A stretch of DNA of 64,000 nt from Shimia sp. R10_1 (GTDB taxonomy: Bacteria > Pseudomonadota > Alphaproteobacteria > Rhodobacterales > Rhodobacteraceae). The stretch's first letter is position 1, and each line of letters opens with the position of its first letter. This document shows positions 36,103 to 45,815 of this stretch, piece by piece. Made by a program: the position numbers and the translations under genes. The stretch is taken from NCBI RefSeq assembly GCF_017744095.1, contig NZ_JAGHQX010000002.1, forward strand, positions 248,001-312,000, written 5' to 3'. Under the pieces are notes generated by a model. It searched no databases. It was given only the letters and a program-made list of their open reading frames with translations, and was not told the DNA's origin.

Positions 36103-37099
36103 CTGCGCTGCTCCATTCCTTTATGAACGTGCGCCGCTTGAGCGGATCAAGATAGGTCATCAAAGCAGGCTCCAGCGTGATCACCGTATGCCCGCTTGCA
36201 TCACTCATAGGCTTGAGCGAGGGCAAAGGAAAAACATCACGGTTGCGGGGCTGTGACTGCATTGCCAACAGATGCCTGACAAAGGCAACGGCATCGTCTT
36301 CCACAAAGGTCTGTGCCGTTACAAAAGCTGTGCGCATCATCGTGGTCGGAAAATCAGAAGGTAATACAACTTCCAAATGATCGGCCACATCCAAACGCGC
36401 GGCCACGTAACTGCCCAGCACATTATACGCCACAAGCAACTCACCGCTTTCCAGATCGTCAATCATATCACCAGAGCAACAGTATAGCCGGGCCCCCAGA
36501 CCGCCCATCACCTCCATAAGCCGCCAAAATGTCTCAGAGGCGCGCGCATCCTGAGTTGCAAAAAGATATCCCAAACCAGACTCGCGGACATCATAAGTTC
36601 CGACGCGCCCACGAAACAACTCCGGCTGCGCACGCAGCGCCTGAATCAACTCTTGCCGCGACTGTGGTACGGCGCCATCGGGAAAAGCCGCGCGGTTCAC
36701 AACCACCGTTGCGGGCTCAGACGTAAATGCAAATAAGCTCTTGCGCCACTGCGCCCAGTCAGGCTGATCCAAGTTGGAAATTTGCAAAGCATAGCCATCA
36801 TTCACAAGCTTTAACTGCAGGTCCATCGCACTTGAAATCACAACGTCATAGTCATTGGGATGCGCCCTGTAGATCTCATCGATTTGCGCGGTTCCAATGA
36901 CAAAATAGTCAACAGACAGGCCGGTTTTCCCACGTAAGAACGCCTCGATTATTGGCGCAAAAAACGAGGTGTCCGTGCTCGACAATACCCGAAGTTTGCG
37001 TTCCGCGGTCAGTGGGCCAAAATGGGTGTGCTCTTCCCAATCTTGCGCCCAAAGGGCCGCTGGCAATAAACAGACCATCAAAGAGAAAAAATAACGCAT
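36092..37099 (-). CDS. Extracytoplasmic solute-binding protein linked to the Tct sensor
   Basis: A 335-residue periplasmic binding protein of the iron/spermidine-type fold (SBP_bac class II). A signal peptide ends at ALWAQD. The binding core is ERKLRVLSSTDTSFFAPIIEAFL and YRAHPNDYDVVISSAMDLQLKLVNDG. A pair of adjacent cysteines (YCCSGDM) is notable. No permease or ATPase follows, so it is unlikely to feed an ABC transporter. It is last in the operon regulator-kinase-SBP and overlaps the kinase end by 22 bases. A role as ligand receptor for the kinase is the simplest reading (inference). Confidence 0.8.
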   Translation of the reverse strand: MRYFFSLMVCLLPAALWAQDWEEHTHFGPLTAERKLRVLSSTDTSFFAPIIEAFLRGKTGLSVDYFVIGTAQIDEIYRAHPNDYDVVISSAMDLQLKLVNDGYALQISNLDQPDWAQWRKSLFAFTSEPATVVVNRAAFPDGAVPQSRQELIQALRAQPELFRGRVGTYDVRESGLGYLFATQDARASETFWRLMEVMGGLGARLYCCSGDMIDDLESGELLVAYNVLGSYVAARLDVADHLEVVLPSDFPTTMMRTAFVTAQTFVEDDAVAFVRHLLAMQSQPRNRDVFPLPSLKPMSDASGHTVITLEPALMTYLDPLKRRTFIKEWSSAVIQ

Positions 37100-38445
37100 G
37101 CGCCTCCCTCCGGGCGGTTTTCCAGCCTGAGCGTCCCACCGTGTGCTTGTGCCACGTCCTGAGCAATCGTAAGCCCCAACCCCGATCCAATTGTACCGGT
37201 CGCATTTGTGCCACGCAAAAACCGCGTGGCAAGGTTGTTGATCTGATCGGGCGGAAACCCTGGCCCTTCGTCTTCTACCAGCACCCGTGGGCCGGGCGAA
37301 GCACTCACAGTAATGACGATTTCACTCTCGACAGGCGAATATTTCAGAGCGTTGTCCACCAAGTTACGCAGCGCATTCTGCAGCAGTATCGAATCCGCAG
37401 CAACATTCACCTCTGCGTCACTCACCACCGTCAGCGCGATGTCCTTCATCTCAGCAATCGGAGTCAGCCGGATCACAAGATCCTGCACTATCGCCACCAG
37501 ATCCAACGCCTCTCGCTCCAGATGGTCGGTGCGAAATGTGATCATCGCATGATCCAAAAGCTGTCCAGCCGCGCGGGAGCTTTCGTCGATTGCCCGTACC
37601 ATGGCCCGCAGGGCCTGACGATTGTCCTCTCGCTCAACCCGCTGCAACGTTGTTTCTGCATGACTGCGTACCGTGGCCAATGGCGTGCGCACCCGATGCG
37701 CCGCTTCTGCAATGAAATCTTCTGACTGAGACAACGAGGTGCTCAGGCGCGCCATGAAATTGTTCAGCGAAGACACCAGAGGCCCCATTTCCTGCGGCAC
37801 GGGCTGGGCCACCGGTGTCAGGTCCTTGGGCCCCCGCCTTGTGATCGAGTGGGTCAGTCGTTCCAACGGACGTATCGTGGTTGACGTGGCCCATGACGCA
37901 ACCAAAACCGACAACAGGAAAAAGCCCACACCATAGTAGGCAACATTCGATGAAATACGGTTCAGCGTCACCTGCAACGCGTCCCGTGTTTGAGCAACAG
38001 ATACTGTTACCTGTGTGCGCAAGTCGGCCCCAACCAAAATGCGCGACGCCGATGCAAGGCGAATAGAAGCCCCTCGCATTTCGCCTGACACATGCGTGAC
38101 CTCCGCGCCAACACGCGCCGGCACAACGGGCAAACTTTCATAGCCAGAGAGCAAGGCACCATCCTGATGAATCGCATAAAACACGCGATCATCCTCTTCG
38201 GTGCCCAAAATGGCGAAAGCAGCGTAAGGAAAATCCACCTCAACAACACCATCGCGCAAGATCGCAGCGTCCAAAATTGACGTAACAGAGGCTTCCAAAA
38301 TGCGATCCTGACCCTGCTGCGCAATTTGCGCCGCATAACTGCGCACCACCACAAACATCAGGATTGAAATGCCAGCAGCCCCTCCAATCAGGGTCAGCGC
38401 CAGCCGCGCCCGCAGCGAACCGGAAACATTGGCCGTTTCACGCAT
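37078..38445 (-). CDS. Sensor histidine kinase, TctE-type
   Basis: A 455-residue membrane kinase. One helix at about 16-37, a periplasmic domain of about 130 residues (VDFPYAAFAILGTEEDDRVFY), and a second helix (about 168-190) are followed by a HAMP-like linker. The HisKA phospho-accepting histidine is His250 in AEAAHRVRTPLATVR. The catalytic HATPase_c part carries NLVDNALKYSP, VEDEGPGFPP and GSGLGLTIAQDV. I chose ATG 38445; its start overlaps the regulator's end by 8 bases. It probably detects a tricarboxylate or similar acid and works with the adjacent regulator. Confidence 0.92.
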   Translation of the reverse strand: MRETANVSGSLRARLALTLIGGAAGISILMFVVVRSYAAQIAQQGQDRILEASVTSILDAAILRDGVVEVDFPYAAFAILGTEEDDRVFYAIHQDGALLSGYESLPVVPARVGAEVTHVSGEMRGASIRLASASRILVGADLRTQVTVSVAQTRDALQVTLNRISSNVAYYGVGFFLLSVLVASWATSTTIRPLERLTHSITRRGPKDLTPVAQPVPQEMGPLVSSLNNFMARLSTSLSQSEDFIAEAAHRVRTPLATVRSHAETTLQRVEREDNRQALRAMVRAIDESSRAAGQLLDHAMITFRTDHLEREALDLVAIVQDLVIRLTPIAEMKDIALTVVSDAEVNVAADSILLQNALRNLVDNALKYSPVESEIVITVSASPGPRVLVEDEGPGFPPDQINNLATRFLRGTNATGTIGSGLGLTIAQDVAQAHGGTLRLENRPEGGACVIFSL

Positions 38446-39103
38446 GATCGAGCCGATACCCGAGCCCACGCAGCGTGGTAATTTGCAGGCTGGAAGAGGC
38501 CAGATGCCGCCGCAAGCGTCCGATGTAGACTTCGATCGCGTTCTCAGAGACGTCCTCGTCATAAGAAAACAGTCTGTCTGCCAATTTTGCCTTGGAAAAG
38601 ATCTGCCCGGGCGCGTTGATCAGCAGCTCCAGCAAACGCAGTTCTCTGTTGCGCAGAGTCACCGTTTTTGCCCCCACTCTCAACTGTCCAGCCACAGGGT
38701 CCAGTGTGACGTCTCCCAATTGCACGGACGCCTGCGCATGCCCCGCATTGCGGCGCAAAACCGCCCGGCACCGGGCCTGCAGTTCCTCATAGTCAAAGGG
38801 CTTGGTCATGTAATCATCGGCCCCAAGATCCAGCATACTGATTCGATCACTCACCTGTGACCGCGCTGTCAGAACAATGACGGGCGTGTCATTGTTTCCG
38901 GCGCGGTGCCGCTTCAAAAAACCGCGCCCATCGCCATCCGGCAGCATAATATCCAATAAAATTAGATCATAATCCCCGGTATCGACAAAAGCCGATGCAT
39001 CCGCAATTTTATCTGCGTGATCAACAACATGACCATCCATTTTCAGCCGTTCGCACACCGCGTTGGCCAGATCGAGATTGTCTTCGACCAGCAAGAATTT
39101 CAT
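38438..39103 (-). CDS. OmpR/PhoB-type response regulator, TctD-like
   Basis: A 221-residue regulator. The receiver domain has acidic Glu7/Asp8, the phospho-acceptor Asp51 (LILLDIMLPDGDGRG), Thr in VLTARS and Lys in TKPF. A C-terminal winged helix follows (TLRNRELRLLELLINAPGQIFSK, ENAIEVYIGRLRRHL, LRGLGYRL). I chose ATG 39103; the longer frame is not credible. Divergent from tctCBA across 106 bases. A pair of 11-base-spaced repeats in that gap is the expected binding site. Confidence 0.94.
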   Translation of the reverse strand: MKFLLVEDNLDLANAVCERLKMDGHVVDHADKIADASAFVDTGDYDLILLDIMLPDGDGRGFLKRHRAGNNDTPVIVLTARSQVSDRISMLDLGADDYMTKPFDYEELQARCRAVLRRNAGHAQASVQLGDVTLDPVAGQLRVGAKTVTLRNRELRLLELLINAPGQIFSKAKLADRLFSYDEDVSENAIEVYIGRLRRHLASSSLQITTLRGLGYRLDHA

Positions 39104-39126
39104 CGAAGCGCGGCCTTTCTTCATCC

Positions 39127-39147
39127 GTGACAGGTTTGTGACAGGTT
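39127..39147. promoter_or_regulatory. Candidate TctD-binding direct repeat
   Basis: GTGACAGGTT occurs at 39127-39136 and again at 39138-39147, an 11-base period. This matches the tandem half-sites that OmpR/PhoB-type dimers bind. It lies between the divergent tctD and tctC genes. Confidence 0.6.
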
Positions 39148-39209
39148 GCAGTGATTGAGTCGCCCCAACTGAGCCAGCTTTCGGACAGTTGTCAAATTGG
39201 GAGGAAACA

Positions 39210-40196
39210 ATGTTGAAATTTGACATGGGCCGTCGCGCCCTGATGGCGACGGCTGTCGCCGCAATGGCATTTGCCGGTCCTGCACTTGCAGACGGGCACA
39301 AAGTTGTGGACAGCATCCACTTTCTGATCCCCGGCGGCGCTGGTGGTGGCTGGGACGGCACCGCACGTGGCACTGGTGAAGCGCTCACCAAAGCGGGCAT
39401 TGTCGGCAATGCATCCTACGAAAACATGTCCGGCGGCGGCGGCGGCAAAGCCATTGGCTATCTGATCGAAAACGCCGACAGCAACCACGGCACATTGATG
39501 GTCAACTCGACCCCAATCGTGATCCGCTCACTGACTGGCGTGTTCCCACACAACTTCCGCGATCTGACATTGGTGGCGGGTACCATTGGTGACTACGCCG
39601 CCATCGTTGTGGGCAAAGACAGCCCGATCAACTCCATGGACGATCTGCTGGCCGCATTTGACGCGGACCCATCCGGCACCGCCATCGGCGGCGGCTCTGT
39701 GCCGGGCGGCATGGACCACCTTGTGGCTGCCATGGTTATGGAAGCGGCAGGCAAAGACGCGCTGGGTGTAAAGTACATCCCATATGACGCAGGTGGTAAG
39801 GCCATGGCGGCGTTGCTGTCTGGCGAAATCGCCGCGCTGTCCACCGGTTTCTCCGAAGCCGTTGATCTATCCAATGCGGGCGAAGTGAAAATCATCGGCG
39901 TCACTGCAGATGACCGCGTGTCAGCAGCGCCAGACGCCATGACCATGAAGGAACAGGGCATCGACACCTCTTTTGTGAACTGGCGCGGCTTCTTCGCGGC
40001 CCCTGGCCTGCCAGAAGACAAGCTTGCGATGTACCAGGACGCGATCGGCAAAATGTATGACACCAGCGAGTGGGAAGAAGTTCGCGCACGCAACGGTTGG
40101 GTCAACATCCACAACAACGGCGCAGACTTCCAAAGCTTCCTTGAGGAGCAGGAAAAGGTCATCGGCGACCTGATGAAAAAGCTCGGCTTCCTCTAA
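39210..40196 (+). CDS. tctC: Tripartite tricarboxylate transporter binding protein
   Basis: A 328-residue periplasmic TctC-family binding protein. Signal peptide MLKFDMGRRALMATAVAAM (with ALA cleavage) precedes the fold: FLIPGGAGGGWDGTARGTGEAL, YENMSGGGGGKAIGYL, VPGGMDHLVAAMVMEAAGKD, YIPYDAGGKAMAALLSGEI. It captures a tri- or dicarboxylate for TctAB. I chose ATG 39210 because GGGAGG lies 6 bases upstream; TTG 39189 is less likely. First gene of tctCBA, likely under the divergent two-component system. Confidence 0.93.
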   Translation: MLKFDMGRRALMATAVAAMAFAGPALADGHKVVDSIHFLIPGGAGGGWDGTARGTGEALTKAGIVGNASYENMSGGGGGKAIGYLIENADSNHGTLMVNSTPIVIRSLTGVFPHNFRDLTLVAGTIGDYAAIVVGKDSPINSMDDLLAAFDADPSGTAIGGGSVPGGMDHLVAAMVMEAAGKDALGVKYIPYDAGGKAMAALLSGEIAALSTGFSEAVDLSNAGEVKIIGVTADDRVSAAPDAMTMKEQGIDTSFVNWRGFFAAPGLPEDKLAMYQDAIGKMYDTSEWEEVRARNGWVNIHNNGADFQSFLEEQEKVIGDLMKKLGFL

Positions 40197-40275
40197 GAGC
40201 CTGAATTCACATGTCTAAAGGCAGAGCGGACCCCCGCTCTGCCTTCCTTTTCATACAAAGATGCAGGAGGGCTGG

Positions 40276-40758
40276 ATGGCTCTTGATCGTTGGATCGCAC
40301 TGATCCTGCTCGGCATTTGCCTGACATATGGCTACGCCGCTTGGTTCACGATGGATGGCAGCCTCGCACCATTCATGAGACGCAACCCCATTTGGCCCAG
40401 CACGTTCCCAAAACTGCTGTCCCTCTTTGGCATCATCGCCTCGTCGATCATCCTCTTGGGCTTTGAAAAAAGCGAACCCAAAGAGGCGGACATCGATTAC
40501 CGCCGACTGCATGAGTACAAACTCGGTCAGGCAATCATTCTGCTCGCACTCATGGTGGCCTATGCGCTTCTGCTGCGCCCCGCAGGTTTCCTGCTGTCCA
40601 CTAGCGGATTCCTGATCCTGGGCTCCTTCATTCTGGGCGAACGCAAATGGCACGTCATGGTGCCCGTCTCCGCAACCGCCACCCTCATCGTCTGGTACCT
40701 CGTGCAAGAAGTACTCGGCATCTACTTGCGCCCGTTGCCGGGCTTTATCGGAGGCTGA
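40276..40758 (+). CDS. tctB: Tripartite tricarboxylate transporter small membrane subunit
   Basis: A 160-residue inner-membrane protein with four hydrophobic segments (WIALILLGICLTYGYAAWF, LLSLFGIIASSIILLGF, AIILLALMVAYALLL, and AGFLLSTSGFLILGSFIL onward). TctB-type proteins partner TctA in the secondary importer. I chose ATG 40276 with AGGAGG 6 bases upstream; ATG 40261 would put that site inside the gene. It ends one base before tctA. Confidence 0.92.
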   Translation: MALDRWIALILLGICLTYGYAAWFTMDGSLAPFMRRNPIWPSTFPKLLSLFGIIASSIILLGFEKSEPKEADIDYRRLHEYKLGQAIILLALMVAYALLLRPAGFLLSTSGFLILGSFILGERKWHVMVPVSATATLIVWYLVQEVLGIYLRPLPGFIGG

Positions 40759-40759
40759 C

Positions 40760-42274
40760 ATGCTTGAAGGACTTCTGATTGGTCTGCAAACGGCCTTCTC
40801 TCTACAAAATCTTCTGATGGTGATTGGCGGCTGCCTGATCGGCACCTTCATCGGCATGCTGCCGGGCCTTGGCCCGATGTCGATCATCGCCATCATGATC
40901 CCCGTCGCCATTTCCATGGGCGACCCTTCCGCCGCTCTGATCCTACTTGCGGGTGTCTACTACGGCGCCATTTTCGGTGGCTCGACCTCCTCCATCCTGC
41001 TTAACGCGCCGGGGGTCGCGGGCACTGTGGCCTCAAGTTTTGATGGCTACCCGATGGCCAAACAAGGCAAGGCCGGCAAAGCGCTGACCATCGCCGCGAT
41101 CGCAAGCTTTGCGGGCGGCACCATCGGCGCGCTTCTGCTGATGATTTTTGCGCCCATGCTGTCGTCTGTCGCGCTGCTGTTTCATTCGGCGGAATATTTC
41201 GCGCTGATGGTCGTTGGCCTCTCTGCCATCGCGGCTTTCGCAGGCACCGGTCAGGTGGCCAAAGCGTTGATGATGACCGTGCTGGGCCTGATGATGGCCA
41301 CCGTCGGCGAAGGTGCGCTGTTCAACCTGCCCCGCTTCACCATGGGCATCATGGATCTGCAATCCGGCTTTGGCTTCATCACACTGGCCATGGCGATGTT
41401 TGCATTGCCCGAAGCACTGTTCCTTGTGCTCAAACCCCGCGTTGCCAAAGAGGGCGGCGAAGGCGAGATCAAAGAACTGCGCATCTCCCGCGAAGAGGCC
41501 AAGGCCATCACCCCGGTGATTGGACGCCAATCCATTCAGGGCTTCTTCATCGGCGTGCTGCCCGGCGCAGGTGCCACCATCGCGAGCTTCCTTGGCTACG
41601 CGGTGGAGCGCAACATCGCCCCCAAAGAAGAGCAGGAGCAATTTGGCAAAGGCGCCGTCAAAGGCCTCGCGGCCCCAGAGACCGCCAACAACGCAGCCTG
41701 CACCGGCTCTTTTGTGCCGCTTCTGACATTGGGCATCCCCGGATCTGGAACTACGGCGATTCTGCTGGGTGCATTGATTGCACTCAACGTTACCCCGGGC
41801 CCGCGCCTGATGATTGATGAGCCACAGGTGTTCTGGGCGGTGATCATGTCGATGTTCATTGGCAATCTGGTCCTGCTGGTCCTGAACCTGCCGCTGATCC
41901 CCTACATCGCCAAAGTCCTCTCGGTCCCGCGCAACTACCTGATCCCCTTCATTTTGTTCTTCACCTTGATGGGGGCCTATATCGGGCAGAACAACGCCAC
42001 CGAACTGCTGATCCTTGTGGGTTTCGGCGTCTGCGCAACCGCGCTGCGCTTTGCGGATTACCCGCTGGCCCCGCTGCTGATCGGCTTCATCCTTGGCGGT
42101 ATGCTGGAGGACAACTTCGCACGTTCCATGCAACTCTATGATGGCATTGCCTTCATCTGGGAACGCCCGATGACACTGGGCCTTTTGGTCATCGCAGCTC
42201 TGCTGGTGCTGCTGCCAAGCTACCGCGCCCGCCGTGCACGCTTGCGGGCTCAAGGTGTGGCAGACGGGGATTGA
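40760..42274 (+). CDS. tctA: Tripartite tricarboxylate transporter large permease
   Basis: A 504-residue polytopic permease with about twelve hydrophobic segments. The duplicated family glycine motif is present: GMLPGLGPMSIIAIMIPVAI and GVLPGAGATIASFLGYAVE, plus GAIFGGSTSSILLNAPG and LGIPGSGTTAILLGAL. It moves the carboxylate bound by TctC using an ion gradient. RBS GGAGG precedes ATG 40760. Operon order tctC-tctB-tctA is standard. The transported acid is unknown. Confidence 0.95.
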   Translation: MLEGLLIGLQTAFSLQNLLMVIGGCLIGTFIGMLPGLGPMSIIAIMIPVAISMGDPSAALILLAGVYYGAIFGGSTSSILLNAPGVAGTVASSFDGYPMAKQGKAGKALTIAAIASFAGGTIGALLLMIFAPMLSSVALLFHSAEYFALMVVGLSAIAAFAGTGQVAKALMMTVLGLMMATVGEGALFNLPRFTMGIMDLQSGFGFITLAMAMFALPEALFLVLKPRVAKEGGEGEIKELRISREEAKAITPVIGRQSIQGFFIGVLPGAGATIASFLGYAVERNIAPKEEQEQFGKGAVKGLAAPETANNAACTGSFVPLLTLGIPGSGTTAILLGALIALNVTPGPRLMIDEPQVFWAVIMSMFIGNLVLLVLNLPLIPYIAKVLSVPRNYLIPFILFFTLMGAYIGQNNATELLILVGFGVCATALRFADYPLAPLLIGFILGGMLEDNFARSMQLYDGIAFIWERPMTLGLLVIAALLVLLPSYRARRARLRAQGVADGD

Positions 42275-42295
42275 TGCATCCCCCACCGCAAAAAC

Positions 42296-42326
42296 AAAAG
42301 GCCGCCGAAACTCTCGGCGGCCTTTT
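42296..42326. terminator. Bidirectional Rho-independent terminator
   Basis: Perfect stem AAAAGGCCGCCGA / TCGGCGGCCTTTT with loop aactc. It lies between the converging tctA and aminotransferase genes and has T-runs in both directions. Confidence 0.93.
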
Positions 42327-42341
42327 CATTTTGGTCCGGCG

Positions 42342-43694
42342 TTACGCTGCGGAGAACCCCGCATCCAGCGCTGACAGGATCGTGTCGACCTCCGCCTCCG
42401 ATATGGTCAGCGGTGGTGACATGAGGATATTGTGCATCCCCAAACGCACCATCGCCCCGGCCTGATAGGTCGCCTCATGTATCTTTTTCATGGTCGCCAT
42501 ATCCATCGGAGTTTTCGCCACCTTGTCAGAGACAAGCTCAATCCCCGTCATCAACCCATGACCACCGCGGATGTCACCGATGATGTCATGTTTCTCCGCC
42601 AGCTTTTTCACGCCCTCATAAAGCTGCGTGCCACGGGCGGCAGCATTGGTTTTCAGATCAAGCCGCGTGGTTTCCGCCAAACAGGCCACCACAGCGGCCG
42701 AGCCAACGGGATGCGCCGAGTAGGTATAGCCGTGGAAAATCCCAGCCTCCCCGCTTTCATCTTTCTCGAAAACCTCCGCCACTTTGTCGCCCACCAGACA
42801 GGCTCCAACCGGGAAATAGCCCGATGTGATCCCCTTGGCCGTGGTCATCATATCCGGCTGCACGCCCCAGTGCCGCGCACCAGACCAGTCGCCAGTACGG
42901 CCAAAGCCAGTGATCACCTCATCGGAAATCAGCAGGATGCCGTGGCGGTCACAAATCTCGCGCATCAGCCCCATAAAGCTCGCATCCGGCACAATCACGC
43001 CACCCGCGCCCTGTATCGGCTCCATGATAAAGGCGGCAATGGTGTTGGCCCCCTGAAACGCAATCTCATCTTCAAACGCCGCCGCAATATTCTGCGCCAG
43101 TTGCGCGGGGTCGGTTTCATGGAAAGGATTGCGATAGGTGTATGGGCTCGGCAGGTGAAAACAGCCCGGCAGCAGCGGCTCATAATTGATGCGGAACCGG
43201 TTGTTGCCATTCACAGACGCACCGCCAAAATGCGTCCCATGATAGCCTTTCTTCAGCGACAGGAACTTTGTCCGGGTCGGCTCGCCACGCAAGCGATGAT
43301 ACTGCCGCGCCAGACGCAGGGCGGTTTCGACACTGTCTGACCCACCCGAGGTGAAAAACACACGCGTCATACCATCCGCTTCAAAGAATTCGCGCACCGC
43401 ATAAGACGCCTCAATCGCCGCCGGATTGGAGGTGCCCGCAAAGGCAGAATAATACGGCAGGTCATAAAGCTGCTTTGCAATAGCCTCTTTCACCACATCA
43501 TTGGAATAGCCGAGGTTCACACACCACAAACCGCCCACGGCATCGACCGTGGAATGCCCTTCAAGATCGGTGATGTTCACACCCTCGGCGCTCTTGATGA
43601 TCTTGGGCGCGTGGCTCTGCAAATCCCCCGGCGCACCCATAGGATGCCAAAGATGGCGGGCGTTATTCTCTTTCAGAAAGTTATCATCTTTCAT
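42342..43694 (-). CDS. Class III omega-aminotransferase
   Basis: A 450-residue PLP aminotransferase. [21 protein letters not shown] binds PLP phosphate, [12 protein letters not shown] and [13 protein letters not shown] are conserved, and [15 protein letters not shown] carries the Schiff-base lysine. N-terminal block LWHPMGAP is typical of beta-alanine/putrescine/omega-amino-acid:pyruvate aminotransferases. Which amine it uses is not readable. It starts with ATG 43694. It is divergent from mutL with 195 bases between. Confidence 0.92.
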   Translation of the reverse strand: MKDDNFLKENNARHLWHPMGAPGDLQSHAPKIIKSAEGVNITDLEGHSTVDAVGGLWCVNLGYSNDVVKEAIAKQLYDLPYYSAFAGTSNPAAIEASYAVREFFEADGMTRVFFTSGGSDSVETALRLARQYHRLRGEPTRTKFLSLKKGYHGTHFGGASVNGNNRFRINYEPLLPGCFHLPSPYTYRNPFHETDPAQLAQNIAAAFEDEIAFQGANTIAAFIMEPIQGAGGVIVPDASFMGLMREICDRHGILLISDEVITGFGRTGDWSGARHWGVQPDMMTTAKGITSGYFPVGACLVGDKVAEVFEKDESGEAGIFHGYTYSAHPVGSAAVVACLAETTRLDLKTNAAARGTQLYEGVKKLAEKHDIIGDIRGGHGLMTGIELVSDKVAKTPMDMATMKKIHEATYQAGAMVRLGMHNILMSPPLTISEAEVDTILSALDAGFSAA

Positions 43695-43889
43695 TGTGGT
43701 GCTCCCTTGCGTGCGGCGGTTTCTACCCGCGCGCGTCGACTCAATAATTTGATCAAATTATGCGATTGCCGCCGCGCGCTGTCCAGTAAGAGTGCGACAT
43801 GTCACCCGATTAAACTGGCGCAAAAACGACTGGCGAAAACCCGCAATCTCGGTGGTAGAATCAAACGAGAACATGCTACATTTCGTGAC

Positions 43890-45815
43890 ATGCCTGTGGA
43901 TAACCCCAATATAAGCTCTTCGAACGCGCCAATGCAGCCCGTGATCCGTCAACTTGATGATGCCGCGATCAACCGGATCGCCGCTGGCGAAGTGGTCGAA
44001 CGCCCCGCCTCTGCGGTCAAAGAGCTGGTTGAAAACGCAATCGATGCAGGCGCAACGCGCATTGAGATCGCTTATGCCGATGGGGGCAAAACCCTGATCC
44101 GCATCACCGATGATGGCTGCGGCATCACAGAAGAGCAGCTGCCCCTCGCCCTTTCCCGCCACGCCACCTCCAAAATTGATGGCAGCGATCTGCTGGATAT
44201 CCACACTTTCGGCTTTCGTGGGGAAGCGCTGCCCTCGCTAGGCGCAGTCGGGCGTCTCAGCATCACAAGCCGCGTGGGCCGCGCCCCGGCAGCCAGCATC
44301 ACGGTCGAAGGCGGCGCGATGGGCCCCGTCAAACCCGCCGCACTTTCAGGTGGCACCATTGTTGAGTTGCGCGATCTGTTTTACGCCACGCCCGCCCGCC
44401 TCAAATTCATGCGCAGCGACCGGGCAGAGGCACAGGCCATAACCGATGTGGTCAAGCGCCTTGCCATGGCGGAACCCTTCATTGGCTTCACCCTGCGCGA
44501 TGTGACCGGCGGCGGCGAAGGGCGTATTTCTTTCCGCGCAGAGGCCGAAAGCGGCGATCTCTTTGACGCGCTGCACGGTCGTCTTGCGCGCATTCTGGGT
44601 AAAGAGTTTGCCGAAAACGCGCTCAAGATTGATGCCGAACGCGAAGGTCTGCGCCTGATTGGCTATGCCGCCCTGCCCACCTATTCGCGCGGCTCATCTG
44701 TGGCGCAATATCTTTTTGTGAATGGCCGCCCGGTGAAAGACAAACTTCTGGTCGGCGCGCTGCGTGGGGCCTATTTTGACTACCTCAGCCGGGACCGTCA
44801 TCCGGCAGCAGCTCTCTTTATCGACTGCGATCCACATCTGGTGGACGTAAACGTCCACCCGGCCAAATCCGAAGTCCGCTTCCGCGATCCCGGGATGGCC
44901 CGCGGTTTGATCGTCTCCAGCCTGCGTCACGCACTCGCAGAGGCCGGCCACCGCGCCTCCACCACCGTTGCCGGGGCCACGCTTGGCGCCTTCCGTCCCG
45001 AACCTATGGGCGCACTTGGTGCAACACCACAGCCCCACTCATCAGGCCCTGCGCGTGTTTATCAAATGGATCGCCCTTCGCTCGGCGCGCGCACCGCCGC
45101 CTATCAGGCACAAGCGCCCTATCCACAATCACCTGTCTCTCAGGATCCGGGATTTGCCGAACTCAGCGAATCCTACAGCGCACGTGTCGAGCCCCTTGAA
45201 ACGCACGACGCCCCACAGGACGCGCCTGCCGAAGGCCTTCCGCTCGGAGCTGCCCGCGCGCAGGTGCATGAGAACTACATCGTTGCCCAGACTGAAACCG
45301 GTATGGTGATTGTCGATCAACACGCCGCGCACGAGCGGTTGGTCTATGAAAAACTCAAGCGCCAGATGGCAGAGAATGGCGTTGCGGCACAGGCGCTTCT
45401 GATCCCCGAGATCATCGAACTGTCAGATGGCGACTGCGCCCGCATTCTGGCGGTGGCCACGCCCCTGTCCAATCTGGGCCTCACCATCGAAGCCTTTGGC
45501 GGCGGAGCAGTGGCCGTGCGCGAAACCCCGGCCCTGCTGGGCGAAGTCAACGCCCGCGCCATGGTGCTCGACATCTTGGACGAGCTGGACGAAGACGGCG
45601 AAACTATGCTGGTGCAAGCGAAATTAGAAGCCATCCTCAGCCGCGTGGCCTGCCATGGCTCGATCCGCTCTGGCCGCCGCATGCGCGCCGAAGAAATGAA
45701 TGCCCTGCTGCGCGAAATGGAAGCCACGCCGCATTCCGGCCAATGCAACCACGGGCGCCCAACCTATGTGGAATTGAAATTGGCCGACATCGAGCGGCTG
45801 TTTGGACGGACCTGA
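43890..45815 (+). CDS. mutL: DNA mismatch repair protein MutL
   Basis: A 641-residue GHKL ATPase that links MutS to strand removal in mismatch repair. N-terminal motifs: [43 protein letters not shown] and the [22 protein letters not shown]-lid block. The C-terminal dimer/endonuclease domain is present; [12 protein letters not shown] and [12 protein letters not shown] are the conserved parts. I placed the start at ATG 43890; ATG 43932 ([10 protein letters not shown]) is also plausible, as neither has a clear ribosome-binding site. Overlaps rmuC by one base (TGATG). Confidence 0.95.
   Translation: MPVDNPNISSSNAPMQPVIRQLDDAAINRIAAGEVVERPASAVKELVENAIDAGATRIEIAYADGGKTLIRITDDGCGITEEQLPLALSRHATSKIDGSDLLDIHTFGFRGEALPSLGAVGRLSITSRVGRAPAASITVEGGAMGPVKPAALSGGTIVELRDLFYATPARLKFMRSDRAEAQAITDVVKRLAMAEPFIGFTLRDVTGGGEGRISFRAEAESGDLFDALHGRLARILGKEFAENALKIDAEREGLRLIGYAALPTYSRGSSVAQYLFVNGRPVKDKLLVGALRGAYFDYLSRDRHPAAALFIDCDPHLVDVNVHPAKSEVRFRDPGMARGLIVSSLRHALAEAGHRASTTVAGATLGAFRPEPMGALGATPQPHSSGPARVYQMDRPSLGARTAAYQAQAPYPQSPVSQDPGFAELSESYSARVEPLETHDAPQDAPAEGLPLGAARAQVHENYIVAQTETGMVIVDQHAAHERLVYEKLKRQMAENGVAAQALLIPEIIELSDGDCARILAVATPLSNLGLTIEAFGGGAVAVRETPALLGEVNARAMVLDILDELDEDGETMLVQAKLEAILSRVACHGSIRSGRRMRAEEMNALLREMEATPHSGQCNHGRPTYVELKLADIERLFGRT

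Noticed and set aside
41033-42286. Long open frame (417 codons) on the minus strand inside tctA
   Set aside because: It is the mirror of a GC-rich gene with strong codon bias; the protein is low-complexity His/Gln/Asp-rich with no known motifs, while tctA on the other strand is unmistakable.
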